Part shown: positions 6,831 to 15,126 of the stretch, piece after piece | How the letters are laid out: every line of letters starts with the position of its first letter | How positions within the stretch are numbered: the stretch's first letter is position 1 | DNA from: Nitrospirales bacterium | GTDB lineage: Bacteria > Nitrospirota > Nitrospiria > Nitrospirales > UBA8639 | Direction of reading: 5' to 3' | DNA length: 17,903 nucleotides | Assembly: GCA_029261305.1 (NCBI GenBank) | Contig: JAJDBO010000380.1 | Coordinates: 1 to 17,903 of the forward strand | Position numbers and translations under genes: made by a program | The notes under the pieces: model-generated | The model's database searches: none | Told to the model about the DNA's origin: nothing | The model's input: only the letters and a program-made list of their open reading frames with translations

Positions 6831-7988
6831 TCACCGTTGAGCCATGGCCATTTGAATGGCAAGATCAACTTGTGCCAAATTTTGCTCCCAGCCAAAATTC
6901 ATCTCCACAAAGGTTCTGGCTTGTTCCGCGAGATGTTTTGCTCGTTCGGGATTTTCCAGTAGGTGAGTCACTTTTTCGGCAAATGTCTCAGGGGTGTCCG
7001 CAACAAACAAATCTTGTTGGTCCGTCGCATGGATACCTTCATTGGCTGAAGTCGTACTGACGACCGGCACACCCATGGCCATCGCTTCTAGGACTTTATT
7101 TTGAACTCCTTTAGCAATTCGAAGGGGCACCACACAGACCGCTGCATGTCCAAGATATTCTCTCATGTCAGGTACAAACCCGGTTACGAAGGTATCATCA
7201 GATCGTAAGGCGTTAATGCGAGGAGAAGGATTCATTCCACCAATAATGAACTTGGCTGCAGGTCGCTTCTTTTTAATGAGAGGGAAAATCTGTTCATGAA
7301 AATAGAGCACGGCATCGATATTTGGAAAATAATCCATCGCCCCAGTAAAAATCATGGTATCGGGATCATATTTTTCTCGAGGGGAAAAATAGTCAAAATC
7401 TATCCCATTTTTCACCACGAACAGGCGATCGGTTTGCGGTAGGAGTTGCTTTTCATTTTCGGATATAACCACCGAAGCATCAAACTCCCTCACAAGCCTT
7501 GCCTCAAACTCCTGTAATTTTTGATATTCTCGTTTGTAGATCCAAGACTTTGGGAAGGAAGTCATGGTTGCATAGAGTTTCCATTTATCTGAATCGACAT
7601 CCACGAAATCAACGATTTTGGGCTTGTTCGTATCGAGAACATATTGGGCCATAGACGAACAGTCCACAACGGCCAAATCATAGGTTTGTTTATCGACAAG
7701 TTGTTGAAGAGCCTTGGAATTAAAATGGGCATTCGTCAATGGGCGGCCACCCAAAAGGCCAAAGCAGCATTTCACCTTTGCAAGTAACGGAGAAAGACGA
7801 ATGGTGTGGACCGCTGAACAATACTCCTCCAAGGATGAGGAGTAAGCCATATCCTGTTCGGAAAAACTTGGATAAATAAGTGTTACGGCATGATCCCGTG
7901 ACAGGTGTTTGAGAATATGGAAATTCCTGATTCGATCACCCTTATTGGGAGGAAAGGGGCACCCATGGGTCAAGTAGATAACTCTCAT
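6831..7988 (-). CDS. Glycosyltransferase, XrtA/PEP-CTERM-system type (TIGR03087-like)
   Basis: The 385-residue cytoplasmic GT-B enzyme closely matches the sugar transferase family found in exosortase A EPS loci. Diagnostic stretches are YLTHGCPFPPNKGDRIRNFH (5-24), VDFVDVDSDKWKLYA (125-139), an Rossmann-type second half with FTGAMDYFPNID (213-224), and PLRIAKGVQNKVLEAMAMG (287-305), where Glu300 belongs to the EX7E-like nucleotide-sugar binding region. It would transfer a sugar from a nucleotide donor to the lipid-linked EPS precursor. Its ATG has only a weak ribosome binding site. It lies 101 bases after the HAD gene and is the last glycosyltransferase of the - strand block. The family call is strong; donor and linkage cannot be read from the sequence. 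Confidence 0.93.
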   Translation of the reverse strand: MRVIYLTHGCPFPPNKGDRIRNFHILKHLSRDHAVTLIYPSFSEQDMAYSSSLEEYCSAVHTIRLSPLLAKVKCCFGLLGGRPLTNAHFNSKALQQLVDKQTYDLAVVDCSSMAQYVLDTNKPKIVDFVDVDSDKWKLYATMTSFPKSWIYKREYQKLQEFEARLVREFDASVVISENEKQLLPQTDRLFVVKNGIDFDYFSPREKYDPDTMIFTGAMDYFPNIDAVLYFHEQIFPLIKKKRPAAKFIIGGMNPSPRINALRSDDTFVTGFVPDMREYLGHAAVCVVPLRIAKGVQNKVLEAMAMGVPVVSTTSANEGIHATDQQDLFVADTPETFAEKVTHLLENPERAKHLAEQARTFVEMNFGWEQNLAQVDLAIQMAMAQR

Positions 7989-8089
7989 ATAGATATTTCT
8001 CTACAATGTGTGCAATGCCTGGCCGCAGCCAAGAAACGAGATAGGTCACAACTCACTGATGAAGTTTTTAAAGCTCAGTAATTTCTCAA

Positions 8090-8800
8090 TTAGGTCTGGA
8101 GTTGCTGTTGAAGACCATGAAATGAAGGCAAATGGATTGCTTGGTCCGAGCCTAGAGATTTCCCACTTTTCTGCCCCACGATCATGCAACCCATTCCAGC
8201 AGCCGATGCCCCTTCGGCATCGACCTCAGTCCTATCCCCCACATATAGGACCTGCTCAGGGGTTAATCCCCATTCTTCACAGGCTCGAAGAAACCCACGG
8301 GGATGTGGTTTAAAGGCGTTCACATCGTCGTCTGTCGCACACAAGATCAATTGCACATAAGAATCCAACCTCAACGCCTTGAGCTTTTCAGAGGCAGGGT
8401 AATCTGAAAATACCCCAATCCGCATTCCCCTTTGCCGAGCCTCTGCAAAAAACTGAATCACGCCTTTACGACGACACCATCTGAGATATTTGAGTGGACG
8501 ATGATACATCCATTCACTCACAATTTGTTTCATTTCATCGGGATCCATCCCAATGTCAGCAGCGGGTTGCCTATATTGCAAGTCATCTAAAGACTCTGAT
8601 GGGCAACCAAGCCCGCGGAGTTCTTCGCGAACTGTTCGAAACCGTTTTATGGCCTGTATGACCGCACGAGTTTTTGTAATAGACCCTAAAGTCAATGGTA
8701 ATGTACATAGTTCCATACCCATCAGAAGACGCAAAGGAGCCTGGTGGTACAAGGTTCCATCAAGATCAAAAAGCACCCCTTGCACCTTCGAAATATTCAT
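8090..8800 (-). CDS. HAD-superfamily hydrolase, probable sugar-phosphate phosphatase
   Basis: With the ATG at 8800 the protein has 236 residues. It shows all HAD motifs: I, FDLDGTLY (11-18, nucleophile Asp12 and acid/base Asp14); II, VFSDY (Ser132); III, the lysine in AFKPHP (Lys164); IV, YVGDRTEVDAEGA (Asp189 and Asp194, magnesium). A helical cap lies between motifs I and II. The frame also has a TTG at 8815, but ATG at 8800 is preferred: GGA within ATTGGATGA lies ten bases before it and no ribosome binding site precedes the TTG. The start is then seven bases after the stop of the membrane glycosyltransferase, so translation is probably coupled. In an EPS operon such enzymes often dephosphorylate a sugar-phosphate precursor, but the substrate cannot be named. 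Confidence 0.88.
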   Translation of the reverse strand: MNISKVQGVLFDLDGTLYHQAPLRLLMGMELCTLPLTLGSITKTRAVIQAIKRFRTVREELRGLGCPSESLDDLQYRQPAADIGMDPDEMKQIVSEWMYHRPLKYLRWCRRKGVIQFFAEARQRGMRIGVFSDYPASEKLKALRLDSYVQLILCATDDDVNAFKPHPRGFLRACEEWGLTPEQVLYVGDRTEVDAEGASAAGMGCMIVGQKSGKSLGSDQAIHLPSFHGLQQQLQT

Positions 8801-8807
8801 AAGCAGT

Positions 8808-10214
8808 TCATCCAATTAAAGAAGTGAGAAGCCCCCGGATTCGATCGGCTTCCACGATTAACACTTCTCGACCCCAAACAATAAATAAAGCCAGGCAGGC
8901 TAAGACCGGACCTGCAAAATTCACCAGTCCTTCTCTAACTCGATTCCAGGGACGACTAACCAAGGCCGACGCGGCATATAAAATGAACAGCGGCATCAAG
9001 GGCAAATGATAGCGAGAATGGCCAAAAACTACCGAATGAAGACCACTCACCCCTAGTATTAAAATTACAAAAAGCCAATGAGCCCGACGCTCTTCTGGTA
9101 ACTCCCTGAACAATCCGAAACAAGCGAGAATCATCACACAGACATAAGCGATTGGGATCAGAAAGGTCACAATCATGGCAAACCAGGGAGGTGGATGAAA
9201 TACCCCCGGCCGAAATCCAGCGAGAACGGTCCGCTCTAAACCCCAAAAACTAGAAAATTTTATCAGAGAACGATGAAGAGTGACTCCAGGGTGCTCCATC
9301 ATGTAGGCAACAGCTTCACGCTTAGCCCAATTTTCCTTTTGGCCTTCGGTCCAATGAACGGACTCCGGAAAATCCTTTACCATCTTGATGAAAATCGACT
9401 GGTCCCCGTGAAGCGTCACGGGATCCCATGCCCGGTCCACCGGGGTATGTTCATAGTTTCCCATCAGGAGGGTGATGCCACCCATTGTATTCACAATCGT
9501 CAATACGCCTTGCAGATTGGTATTCCTCACAGCCCAAGGAGCCACCACGAGCAGATACCCAAGAAGAAAAATGGCTGAGAGTTTCAATCGATTCGCCTTA
9601 GTCCCAGATAAGGTAAAAAAAGCCAATGGGCAAAGGATCAGAGGAAAGGGCCATACAACACTTCGAGTCAAAGCGGCCAGTCCAAGGGTAAGCCCAGCCC
9701 CCATGGCCATTCCTCCCCTATTGGTTTGGATCAGCGCGACAGCGCACAACAGGAATGTCGTCAATAGGGTCGTGAAAAGAACTTCCGTTAGGAGAAGGAA
9801 ATTAAAAGCCACAATTGAGGGATAAAAACAGAAAATTGCAGCAGCAACCAGAGCAATCCGTTTGGAAAAAATCCGTCGCCCCAATTGATATAGTAATATG
9901 ACATTCAGCAGACTGAGAAGGACTTGAATCCCACGAATAACGAAAAGACTTTTTTCTCCAACAATTGTCCAGACAAGAGCCAAAAACCCTGGGTACAGCG
10001 GTGGGCGAATAGAAGTCAGCCTGTCTGCCCCCCACCCAAAACCAAGGCCTGAGAACAAGCTGGAAGCTAATTGGTAGTAATGCTGTTCATCGACAATTTT
10101 CAACTCGGCATTTGCGGTATTAACGAGAAAAATCACACGAATGGCTAAGCCTCCGGCCAATATCCACATTAAGGTAGAATGTTGTGTCCAAAGTTGCTTG
10201 GCAAAATCTTTCAT
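8808..10214 (-). CDS. GT39/ArnT-type membrane glycosyltransferase
   Basis: This 468-residue integral membrane protein has about 11-12 hydrophobic helices and GT-C organisation. The first periplasmic loop carries the acidic pair in IVDEQHYYQLA (Asp42, Glu43), where the catalytic aspartate of ArnT/PMT enzymes lies, followed by SIRPPLYPGFLAL (68-80), a hallmark of the family. Further conserved-looking points are LAALTRS, PWAVRN and, near the C-terminus, FGHSRYHLPLMPLFILYAA, where a basic residue and prolines precede the last helices. Such enzymes use polyprenyl-phosphate sugars at the periplasmic face. Here it probably adds a sugar to the lipid-linked repeat unit or to the polymer. The start ATG at 10214 has a poor ribosome binding site; it is 37 bases after the beta-helix gene. 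It is not an O-antigen polymerase: the long ligase/polymerase loop pattern is missing. Confidence 0.88.
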   Translation of the reverse strand: MKDFAKQLWTQHSTLMWILAGGLAIRVIFLVNTANAELKIVDEQHYYQLASSLFSGLGFGWGADRLTSIRPPLYPGFLALVWTIVGEKSLFVIRGIQVLLSLLNVILLYQLGRRIFSKRIALVAAAIFCFYPSIVAFNFLLLTEVLFTTLLTTFLLCAVALIQTNRGGMAMGAGLTLGLAALTRSVVWPFPLILCPLAFFTLSGTKANRLKLSAIFLLGYLLVVAPWAVRNTNLQGVLTIVNTMGGITLLMGNYEHTPVDRAWDPVTLHGDQSIFIKMVKDFPESVHWTEGQKENWAKREAVAYMMEHPGVTLHRSLIKFSSFWGLERTVLAGFRPGVFHPPPWFAMIVTFLIPIAYVCVMILACFGLFRELPEERRAHWLFVILILGVSGLHSVVFGHSRYHLPLMPLFILYAASALVSRPWNRVREGLVNFAGPVLACLALFIVWGREVLIVEADRIRGLLTSLIG

Positions 10215-10251
10215 CGTTTTTCAATAACCTTTAGATAATGACAACACTTTC

Positions 10252-11619
10252 TTAATCCATGGCATAAAATTCATCGGCTCCACTATCAGGAGCCTGGGCA
10301 TAAGGCCGATCGTCGCCTTCAAAATCCAAGTGATGACCCGCTAATGCCATCCCTTGGTCAATCGGAATACCCTTCGGAAGCAGATGAATATTCTCCTGAG
10401 CCACATCTGCGAACCAGTCAGACTGAGCATTCGTCACATTTCCTCCAGTCAACGCTTGGACATGAGGATGAGGGGTTCGCATGCGGATGGGAAGATTGGT
10501 AAGATTATTCTGAATAATAATACCTTCCGTCACGGAAAAACGATATTCAATAGACCACCGTGCAACATGCGGAAGATTTCTCTGATAGAAAATCGTGTTG
10601 TGATAAATGTAAGAATTTCTCGCAAAGTTATTTTCAATGGCAGCATCCGCTCGCTCTCGTAATGCCAAAATTATATTATTTTCCACTAGCCCGTTCTGAT
10701 GATCATAGAGACCATCCGGTCCACCACGAGAATATTTCCCTGGCGCCATAAGTCCCAAGACAATACCTCGCCATGAATCCACAATTTTATTCCGCATAAT
10801 CTTTGTGTCTTGTGAATTTTTCCACACAAGAATGGCTGGACCAGCTGGGCCTTTTTGACTGCGGATTCGTCGAATAACATTATCGCGCACCACCCAATTC
10901 TTTCCCGCCAAAATATCAATGCCATTGGTATAGGAAGGTGGCGTCTGACCATTGCCTTTGGAATAGGTAGAATATTCAATAAGGGAACAGGCAATAAGAC
11001 CATGATCACCATACAATCTGTCTTCATCATTGCCAGCGCTGACCTTAATAAATTGTTGTCCCGCATCTACCAAATGCACATTGTAAATTTTCGTATGGGA
11101 TACACCTCGTTCGCCTCTCACGTGAATAGAATGAAAATGTGGATCCGTGATTTTAAGGTCGGCAATAGTGACGTGGTCAGCCGCGACAACAATACTCGAC
11201 GATCCTCCCTCAATCCGAACCGCATTTCGATTTCCCGTGGCCCCACGAAGAGTCACTCCAGGGACCTTAAACCGAAGAGACTGTTTCTTTCTTAGAGTAT
11301 ACGTACCATCTTCCAACATCACTGTGGTGCCAGGCATCACAGTCCGTAATTGCTTCATCAAGTTCTGCACATCCCCAGCAGCGACCAAAACCACAGGGAA
11401 TGCAATATCAGGTGTCGGCAACCGTGGACACGTTGGAGAATCGACAATCTGAACCTTGGGAATTTCCTCGAACGATGGAGAACCACTGTTGAGTTGGTGG
11501 GAGTTCCCTGATGACTCGAGATTCGCTACAACTGGAGGCATGCCCCCTGCGCCACATCCACCGATACCAACCGCTAACAACAGCCACGCCGTAAAAATTC
11601 TATTTCCAATCAAGTCCAT
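10252..11619 (-). CDS. Right-handed parallel beta-helix lipoprotein
   Basis: With the ATG at 11619 the product has 455 residues. The N-terminus MDLIGNRIFTAWLLLAVGIG ends in GGC, a lipobox-like site with Cys22 as lipid anchor. After a Ser/Asn-rich linker, residues about 76-400 form a parallel beta-helix: TVMLEDGTYTL, VTIADLKITD, WVVRDNVIRRI, TKIMRNKIVDS, GLVENNIILAL, SYIYHNTIFYQ and IIIQNNL are successive rungs. The C-terminus PDSGADEF is common in bacterial beta-helix proteins of the polysaccharide-lyase/epimerase fold. It may cleave, epimerise or bind the EPS in the periplasm; no catalytic set is certain. A GTG at 11631 is in frame, but the ATG gives a more typical signal peptide. The start overlaps the stop of the amidotransferase gene by ten bases, so the two are translated together. 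Confidence 0.85.
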   Translation of the reverse strand: MDLIGNRIFTAWLLLAVGIGGCGAGGMPPVVANLESSGNSHQLNSGSPSFEEIPKVQIVDSPTCPRLPTPDIAFPVVLVAAGDVQNLMKQLRTVMPGTTVMLEDGTYTLRKKQSLRFKVPGVTLRGATGNRNAVRIEGGSSSIVVAADHVTIADLKITDPHFHSIHVRGERGVSHTKIYNVHLVDAGQQFIKVSAGNDEDRLYGDHGLIACSLIEYSTYSKGNGQTPPSYTNGIDILAGKNWVVRDNVIRRIRSQKGPAGPAILVWKNSQDTKIMRNKIVDSWRGIVLGLMAPGKYSRGGPDGLYDHQNGLVENNIILALRERADAAIENNFARNSYIYHNTIFYQRNLPHVARWSIEYRFSVTEGIIIQNNLTNLPIRMRTPHPHVQALTGGNVTNAQSDWFADVAQENIHLLPKGIPIDQGMALAGHHLDFEGDDRPYAQAPDSGADEFYAMD

Positions 11620-13451
11620 TCTCGTTGCCACAGCTCAAGAATAAGCAGAATTTGGAAAAGATAGGCATAGTCGGCCTGCCCTGATCGCGTATCGGCAATC
11701 ATTTTTCGAATCATACCTTCATGGTACATGCCCCGACCCAATGTCTTGGGGTCCAACATAATTTCTTCCACCGAATGGATGAGGGTATCGCGCATCCAAT
11801 TCTCAAAGGTATGATAATGTCGATAGCCTTTGAGATTCATGCGCTTAAATAGGCTATTGAACTTGTCATAAATAGCTTCAGCCATTGGGCCAGCGTCACC
11901 CGGAGCGCCTGTATTCGAATTCCGCACTTTGAGCATAGCCAGGTTATTCCGACCAACAATAGATTGATGAATAGCTGTATTGTCCCGCCAAGTCGAGGAT
12001 CCAGACCAGAGAACTTTCAAAAATTCAACATCGACAAAGGGAAGACGAACCTCTGCATAGTTTCTGAACAGTTCCAAGGACGGAATGGTAAAACGCCGAT
12101 GATGTTCAACCAAATACAAATAACTACAGAGATCCGCAGGAGCTATATCAACTTGACCAAGGGTTGTTTCTAACGATTGTTGCGACCTTCCCTTCACACT
12201 TTTCCACCAATCCGGCATAAATAACTCACTCAAGGGTGCGGAGGCGCTAATGTAATTCGCTCGCTTGAGCATATACGGAATAAATTCTTCTTTTTTGCTC
12301 ATCCCGAAGATTTGGGAATCCGTGTGTAACGGCCAGGCGAGACTCACTTTGGCCAACTCGGCGCCATGCCCACGGAGCAACACCTCATACCCCCCCTTCT
12401 CAATCATTTGAAGAGCGAGAATTTCCGTAAGTCCATGCGTCAAATACATTCCATCCGTGAGGTTGACCATTCGCTGTAAATGATAGACAAAATCTTTGAG
12501 ATACCCTGGATCCATTTCCGCGAATTCATGTTGAGTCTCACCCAATTGCGCAAGTTTTTCAGCAATTACTTCATCTGCACAGCCTTTCACCCCCAACGTA
12601 TAGGTGAAAAGTTCTGATTGTCTTCCCGTCGCCGCACTTAAAATGGCTCGTGAATCCAGTCCACCTGAAAGCGCCAGACCGACCCGTGCATCCGTATTCA
12701 GGGAACGAGAAACTGCTGTATTAAAAAGAGGACGCAACGCTTCGTAGTATTCATCTTGGCTTCCTGCCCAAGGATGAAAATATGAATCGAGTCTGTCATA
12801 AGGCTCAAGACGACACGTATTGTCTTCCCAATGATAGGTCAAATAATTTCCTGGAGGCAGTAATCGCACCGACTCATCAAGAGTTTTATCTCCTAGCAAA
12901 AACCCGAATGTCAGATAGTCCGCCACGGCATGTGGATTGAGCGAAGCCTGCAGGGACGAATCCGACAAGAGAGATTTCAATTCTGACGCAAAGAGGAGAC
13001 GATCGGCATTGGCATGCCAATAGAGGGGATACGAACCTAGGCGATCATTGATCAGAAAGAGAGTTTTTGTTGACTCATCCAGAATAACTGCACAAAATGC
13101 CCCGCGGACACGAGAGATACCAGTGCTTCCCCATTGTTGATACAGACTGCGGATAAGTGCACAAACTCCAGGAGGCGACGCACATCCCTCCTGTCCAAGA
13201 CCATTGCGTAATTCCTGTTCATTGTCCATATCCCCATGAAAAACAACGTGAACCCTATGGCCTGGTGTTAACTGGGGTTCTGGATGCAGTACCCCTAAAT
13301 GAACACGACCCAAAGCCCACCGGCCATTACTCGAAATCTGTTTTTCTTCCCGCAAACGCTCTCCGCGGGACATGGGCCTCAGCACACGATCAAATCGCCC
13401 CTGTAAGTCTGGATGAGGACGATGTTGAATTATTCCAATAATACCTGGCAT
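11610..13451 (-). CDS. Asparagine-synthetase-like protein lacking the glutaminase cysteine
   Basis: The 613-residue protein has the two domains of asparagine synthetase B. The N-terminal Ntn-type half is recognisable (HGDMDNEQELR 72-82, NDRLGSYPLYW 135-145), but it begins MPGIIGII instead of MCGI: the nucleophilic Cys2 needed to release ammonia from glutamine is a proline. The ATP-pyrophosphatase half keeps ALSGGLDSRAIL (260-271), the loop that activates a carboxylate by adenylation. It therefore probably forms an amide using free ammonia or another amine, as in beta-lactam synthetases and lasso-peptide cyclases that lost the same cysteine. In XrtA-type loci related proteins are thought to amidate EPS sugars. 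The ATG has AAGGTGA just upstream (plus 13453-13459). No alternative upstream start would restore a cysteine. Confidence 0.88.
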   Translation of the reverse strand: MPGIIGIIQHRPHPDLQGRFDRVLRPMSRGERLREEKQISSNGRWALGRVHLGVLHPEPQLTPGHRVHVVFHGDMDNEQELRNGLGQEGCASPPGVCALIRSLYQQWGSTGISRVRGAFCAVILDESTKTLFLINDRLGSYPLYWHANADRLLFASELKSLLSDSSLQASLNPHAVADYLTFGFLLGDKTLDESVRLLPPGNYLTYHWEDNTCRLEPYDRLDSYFHPWAGSQDEYYEALRPLFNTAVSRSLNTDARVGLALSGGLDSRAILSAATGRQSELFTYTLGVKGCADEVIAEKLAQLGETQHEFAEMDPGYLKDFVYHLQRMVNLTDGMYLTHGLTEILALQMIEKGGYEVLLRGHGAELAKVSLAWPLHTDSQIFGMSKKEEFIPYMLKRANYISASAPLSELFMPDWWKSVKGRSQQSLETTLGQVDIAPADLCSYLYLVEHHRRFTIPSLELFRNYAEVRLPFVDVEFLKVLWSGSSTWRDNTAIHQSIVGRNNLAMLKVRNSNTGAPGDAGPMAEAIYDKFNSLFKRMNLKGYRHYHTFENWMRDTLIHSVEEIMLDPKTLGRGMYHEGMIRKMIADTRSGQADYAYLFQILLILELWQREWT

Positions 13452-13452
13452 G

Positions 13453-13821
13453 TCACCTTACCTTAGTCAGTGGAAGTAAACGAAAAGGGTCCGTAATATT
13501 TTTTCTTAGTTCAAAAGGAACCCTTGGTTCATCAAAGTCAGAATTTTGCAGAAATGAATACAGCCGAAAGCGAAGGAATTTAATCTCCTTGAATGACTAC
13601 CAAACGCTTAAAACCCCCACTACTTTGTCGGCTACAACACTATACTTCTTAATATATTTCCCAGACCACCATGCACAATCCCATACAATAGAGAACCGGG
13701 ATATCAAAGTATTATCGGGAATATTCGACAGACAGGACCCGCTTCTGAGTCGCGACCAAAACCACCCACCCAGGTGCCCCCCTTTTATACAGCCATCACC
13801 ACGAGGGAGGATCACTTCCAT
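13453..13821 (-). pseudogene. 122-codon open frame interrupted by one amber codon
   Basis: The gap between the glycosyltransferase stop and the amidotransferase start is filled by one frame of 123 codons. Its ATG (13819-13821) overlaps the preceding stop as TGATG, a classic coupling arrangement. Its TGA (13453-13455) ends one base before the next ATG. The only internal stop is TAG at codon 75 (13597-13599). Codons 1-74 begin MEVILPRGDG and include SIVWDCAWWSGKYIKKYSV; codons 76-122 begin SFKEIKFLRFRLYSF and end PFRLLPLTKVR. A CAG or TGG changed to TAG would explain the break. The second half looks more protein-like than the first, so an additional old frameshift is possible. I do not recognise the family. 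It could also be two short proteins, a readthrough gene, or chance. Confidence 0.35.
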
Positions 13822-14948
13822 CAGGTCATTTCTGCCAAACTTTGCCCAGTCACACCTTCTAATAAGTGATAATAATTCTTTATCATTACTTGTTGTTGAA
13901 ATTGATCGACCACCAGACATCGCGCAGCTTCTCCCATCTGCTTGCGCATGGTGAAATCTCGGTACTTCAGCAGCGATTGAGAAAATGCCTCTGCGCCCTC
14001 ATGTAGCTCATGAAAAATTCCTGCCGTCTGACCTTTGAGAATGGACGGAATTTCGCCAACCGCCGAAGCCAAGATAGGAACCCCTACTGCCATGGCCTCT
14101 AACATGCTCATAGGCATTTGCTCACGGAATGAAGTCAGCGCAAAGACATCCAGCGCTCGAAGAAAGGAAAGCACACTTTCTTGTTGCCCGACCAACCGCA
14201 CACAATCCTGAATATCATACTCACGGCAAAACTGCTCAATGCCTTCCCGGTCGGGTCCATCACCAATGACAATTAATTTAAACCCCCGATCCGTTCGAAG
14301 GCTGAGTTCAAATGCCTCAAGCAAAAGAGGAAAATTTTTGACTGGATCTAACCGTCCCGCGTAGCCAATGGCGACTTCATCTGCTTGAATACCAAGTTCT
14401 TCTCTGACCTTTTCTCGTTCCGACGCATTGGGACTATAAAAATCTGTATCAATCCCATTGCCTATAAACCGAATGCGATCGGAAGAAAGTTGAAATTGTG
14501 ATTCCATCATAGATTCTAAGTCGCGTGAGACTACAACGAGCCGGGAGGCACAGCGATATACCAAGAAACGCACCAAATTTCTTTTCCATTGAGTCGATGT
14601 CGCTTCATCAACATTAAAGCCATGCTCACTATGAATAATGTGTGGGATTCCACAAAGCCTTCCCAACCAAATGGCGTCAGTCGCGCCCCAGTTGTAGGTC
14701 ATTAACACATCCGGCGACCATTCTCGTAACGAGCTAAACAATGCTTGGAAATATTTTGAGTTTCCCAAGGGCCGTTCAAAGGGAAGACATTCAACATGGT
14801 CTCGATGAATCCATTTGGTAGCATCCCAATCTCCCGTTAAGGAAAGGATTCCTTGTGAACATTCGGTTGGAAGCGCATTAATGAGACTACACAGGACTTT
14901 TTCCATCCCGCCTAATCCGAACGATGGCACAACATGAAGAATCTTCAC
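13821..14948 (-). CDS. Glycosyltransferase family 4 (GT-B), EPS type
   Basis: The 375-residue cytoplasmic enzyme starts at a GTG with AGGGG five bases upstream on the - strand. Its N-terminal half has PSFGLGGMEKVL (8-19), the glycine-rich acceptor-side loop of GT4 enzymes, and IIHSEHGFNVDEA (104-116), a pattern reminiscent of the XrtA-associated family TIGR03088. The C-terminal half has GYAGRLDPVKNFPLLLEAF (195-213), VIGDGPDREGIEQ (227-239) and the EX7E donor site SFREQMPMSMLEAMAVGVP (273-291, Glu276 and Glu284). It would transfer a sugar from a nucleotide donor to the growing lipid-linked unit. A ribosome binding site that can be hidden by a hairpin lies in front. The TGA stop overlaps the ATG of the broken frame downstream. 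Donor sugar is unknown. Confidence 0.9.
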   Translation of the reverse strand: MKILHVVPSFGLGGMEKVLCSLINALPTECSQGILSLTGDWDATKWIHRDHVECLPFERPLGNSKYFQALFSSLREWSPDVLMTYNWGATDAIWLGRLCGIPHIIHSEHGFNVDEATSTQWKRNLVRFLVYRCASRLVVVSRDLESMMESQFQLSSDRIRFIGNGIDTDFYSPNASEREKVREELGIQADEVAIGYAGRLDPVKNFPLLLEAFELSLRTDRGFKLIVIGDGPDREGIEQFCREYDIQDCVRLVGQQESVLSFLRALDVFALTSFREQMPMSMLEAMAVGVPILASAVGEIPSILKGQTAGIFHELHEGAEAFSQSLLKYRDFTMRKQMGEAARCLVVDQFQQQVMIKNYYHLLEGVTGQSLAEMT

Positions 14949-15002
14949 GAAACCCCTACTTCTATGACATTAAGTAGGGAGATTCCCAATGGGAAATCCT
15001 AC
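14949..15002 (-). promoter_or_regulatory. Leader with mutually exclusive hairpins over the GT4 ribosome binding site
   Basis: On the - strand the ribosome binding site AAGTAGGG (plus 14954-14961) is perfectly complementary to CCCTACTT just upstream (plus 14972-14979), with a 10-base loop. The same CCTAC (plus 14974-14978) can instead pair with GTAGG further upstream (plus 14998-15002), enclosing a stem formed by ATTTCCC and GGGAAT with one bulge. The two folds exclude each other, one hiding and one freeing the ribosome binding site. This is read by eye; no ligand or family is suggested. Confidence 0.4.
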
Positions 15003-15126
15003 CTCGTCATGAAAAAATAAACCAAAAACAATCAAAAATTAGACAGTGTCACTGATACAGAACCCAGTACGACATGAATCCAAAACTTAGCCAACCTCAC
15101 TTCCATCCCCTGCTAGACCCAACGTC

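Noticed and set aside
11620..11631. GTG at 11631 as start of the beta-helix lipoprotein
   Set aside because: The ATG at 11619 gives a more typical lipoprotein signal peptide; neither has a strong ribosome binding site, so this stays open at low weight.
13589..13954. 121-codon + strand frame across the amidotransferase/GT4 spacer
   Set aside because: It overlaps the firm 3' end of the GT4 gene in antisense, has no ribosome binding site, and the - strand frame explains the spacer better.
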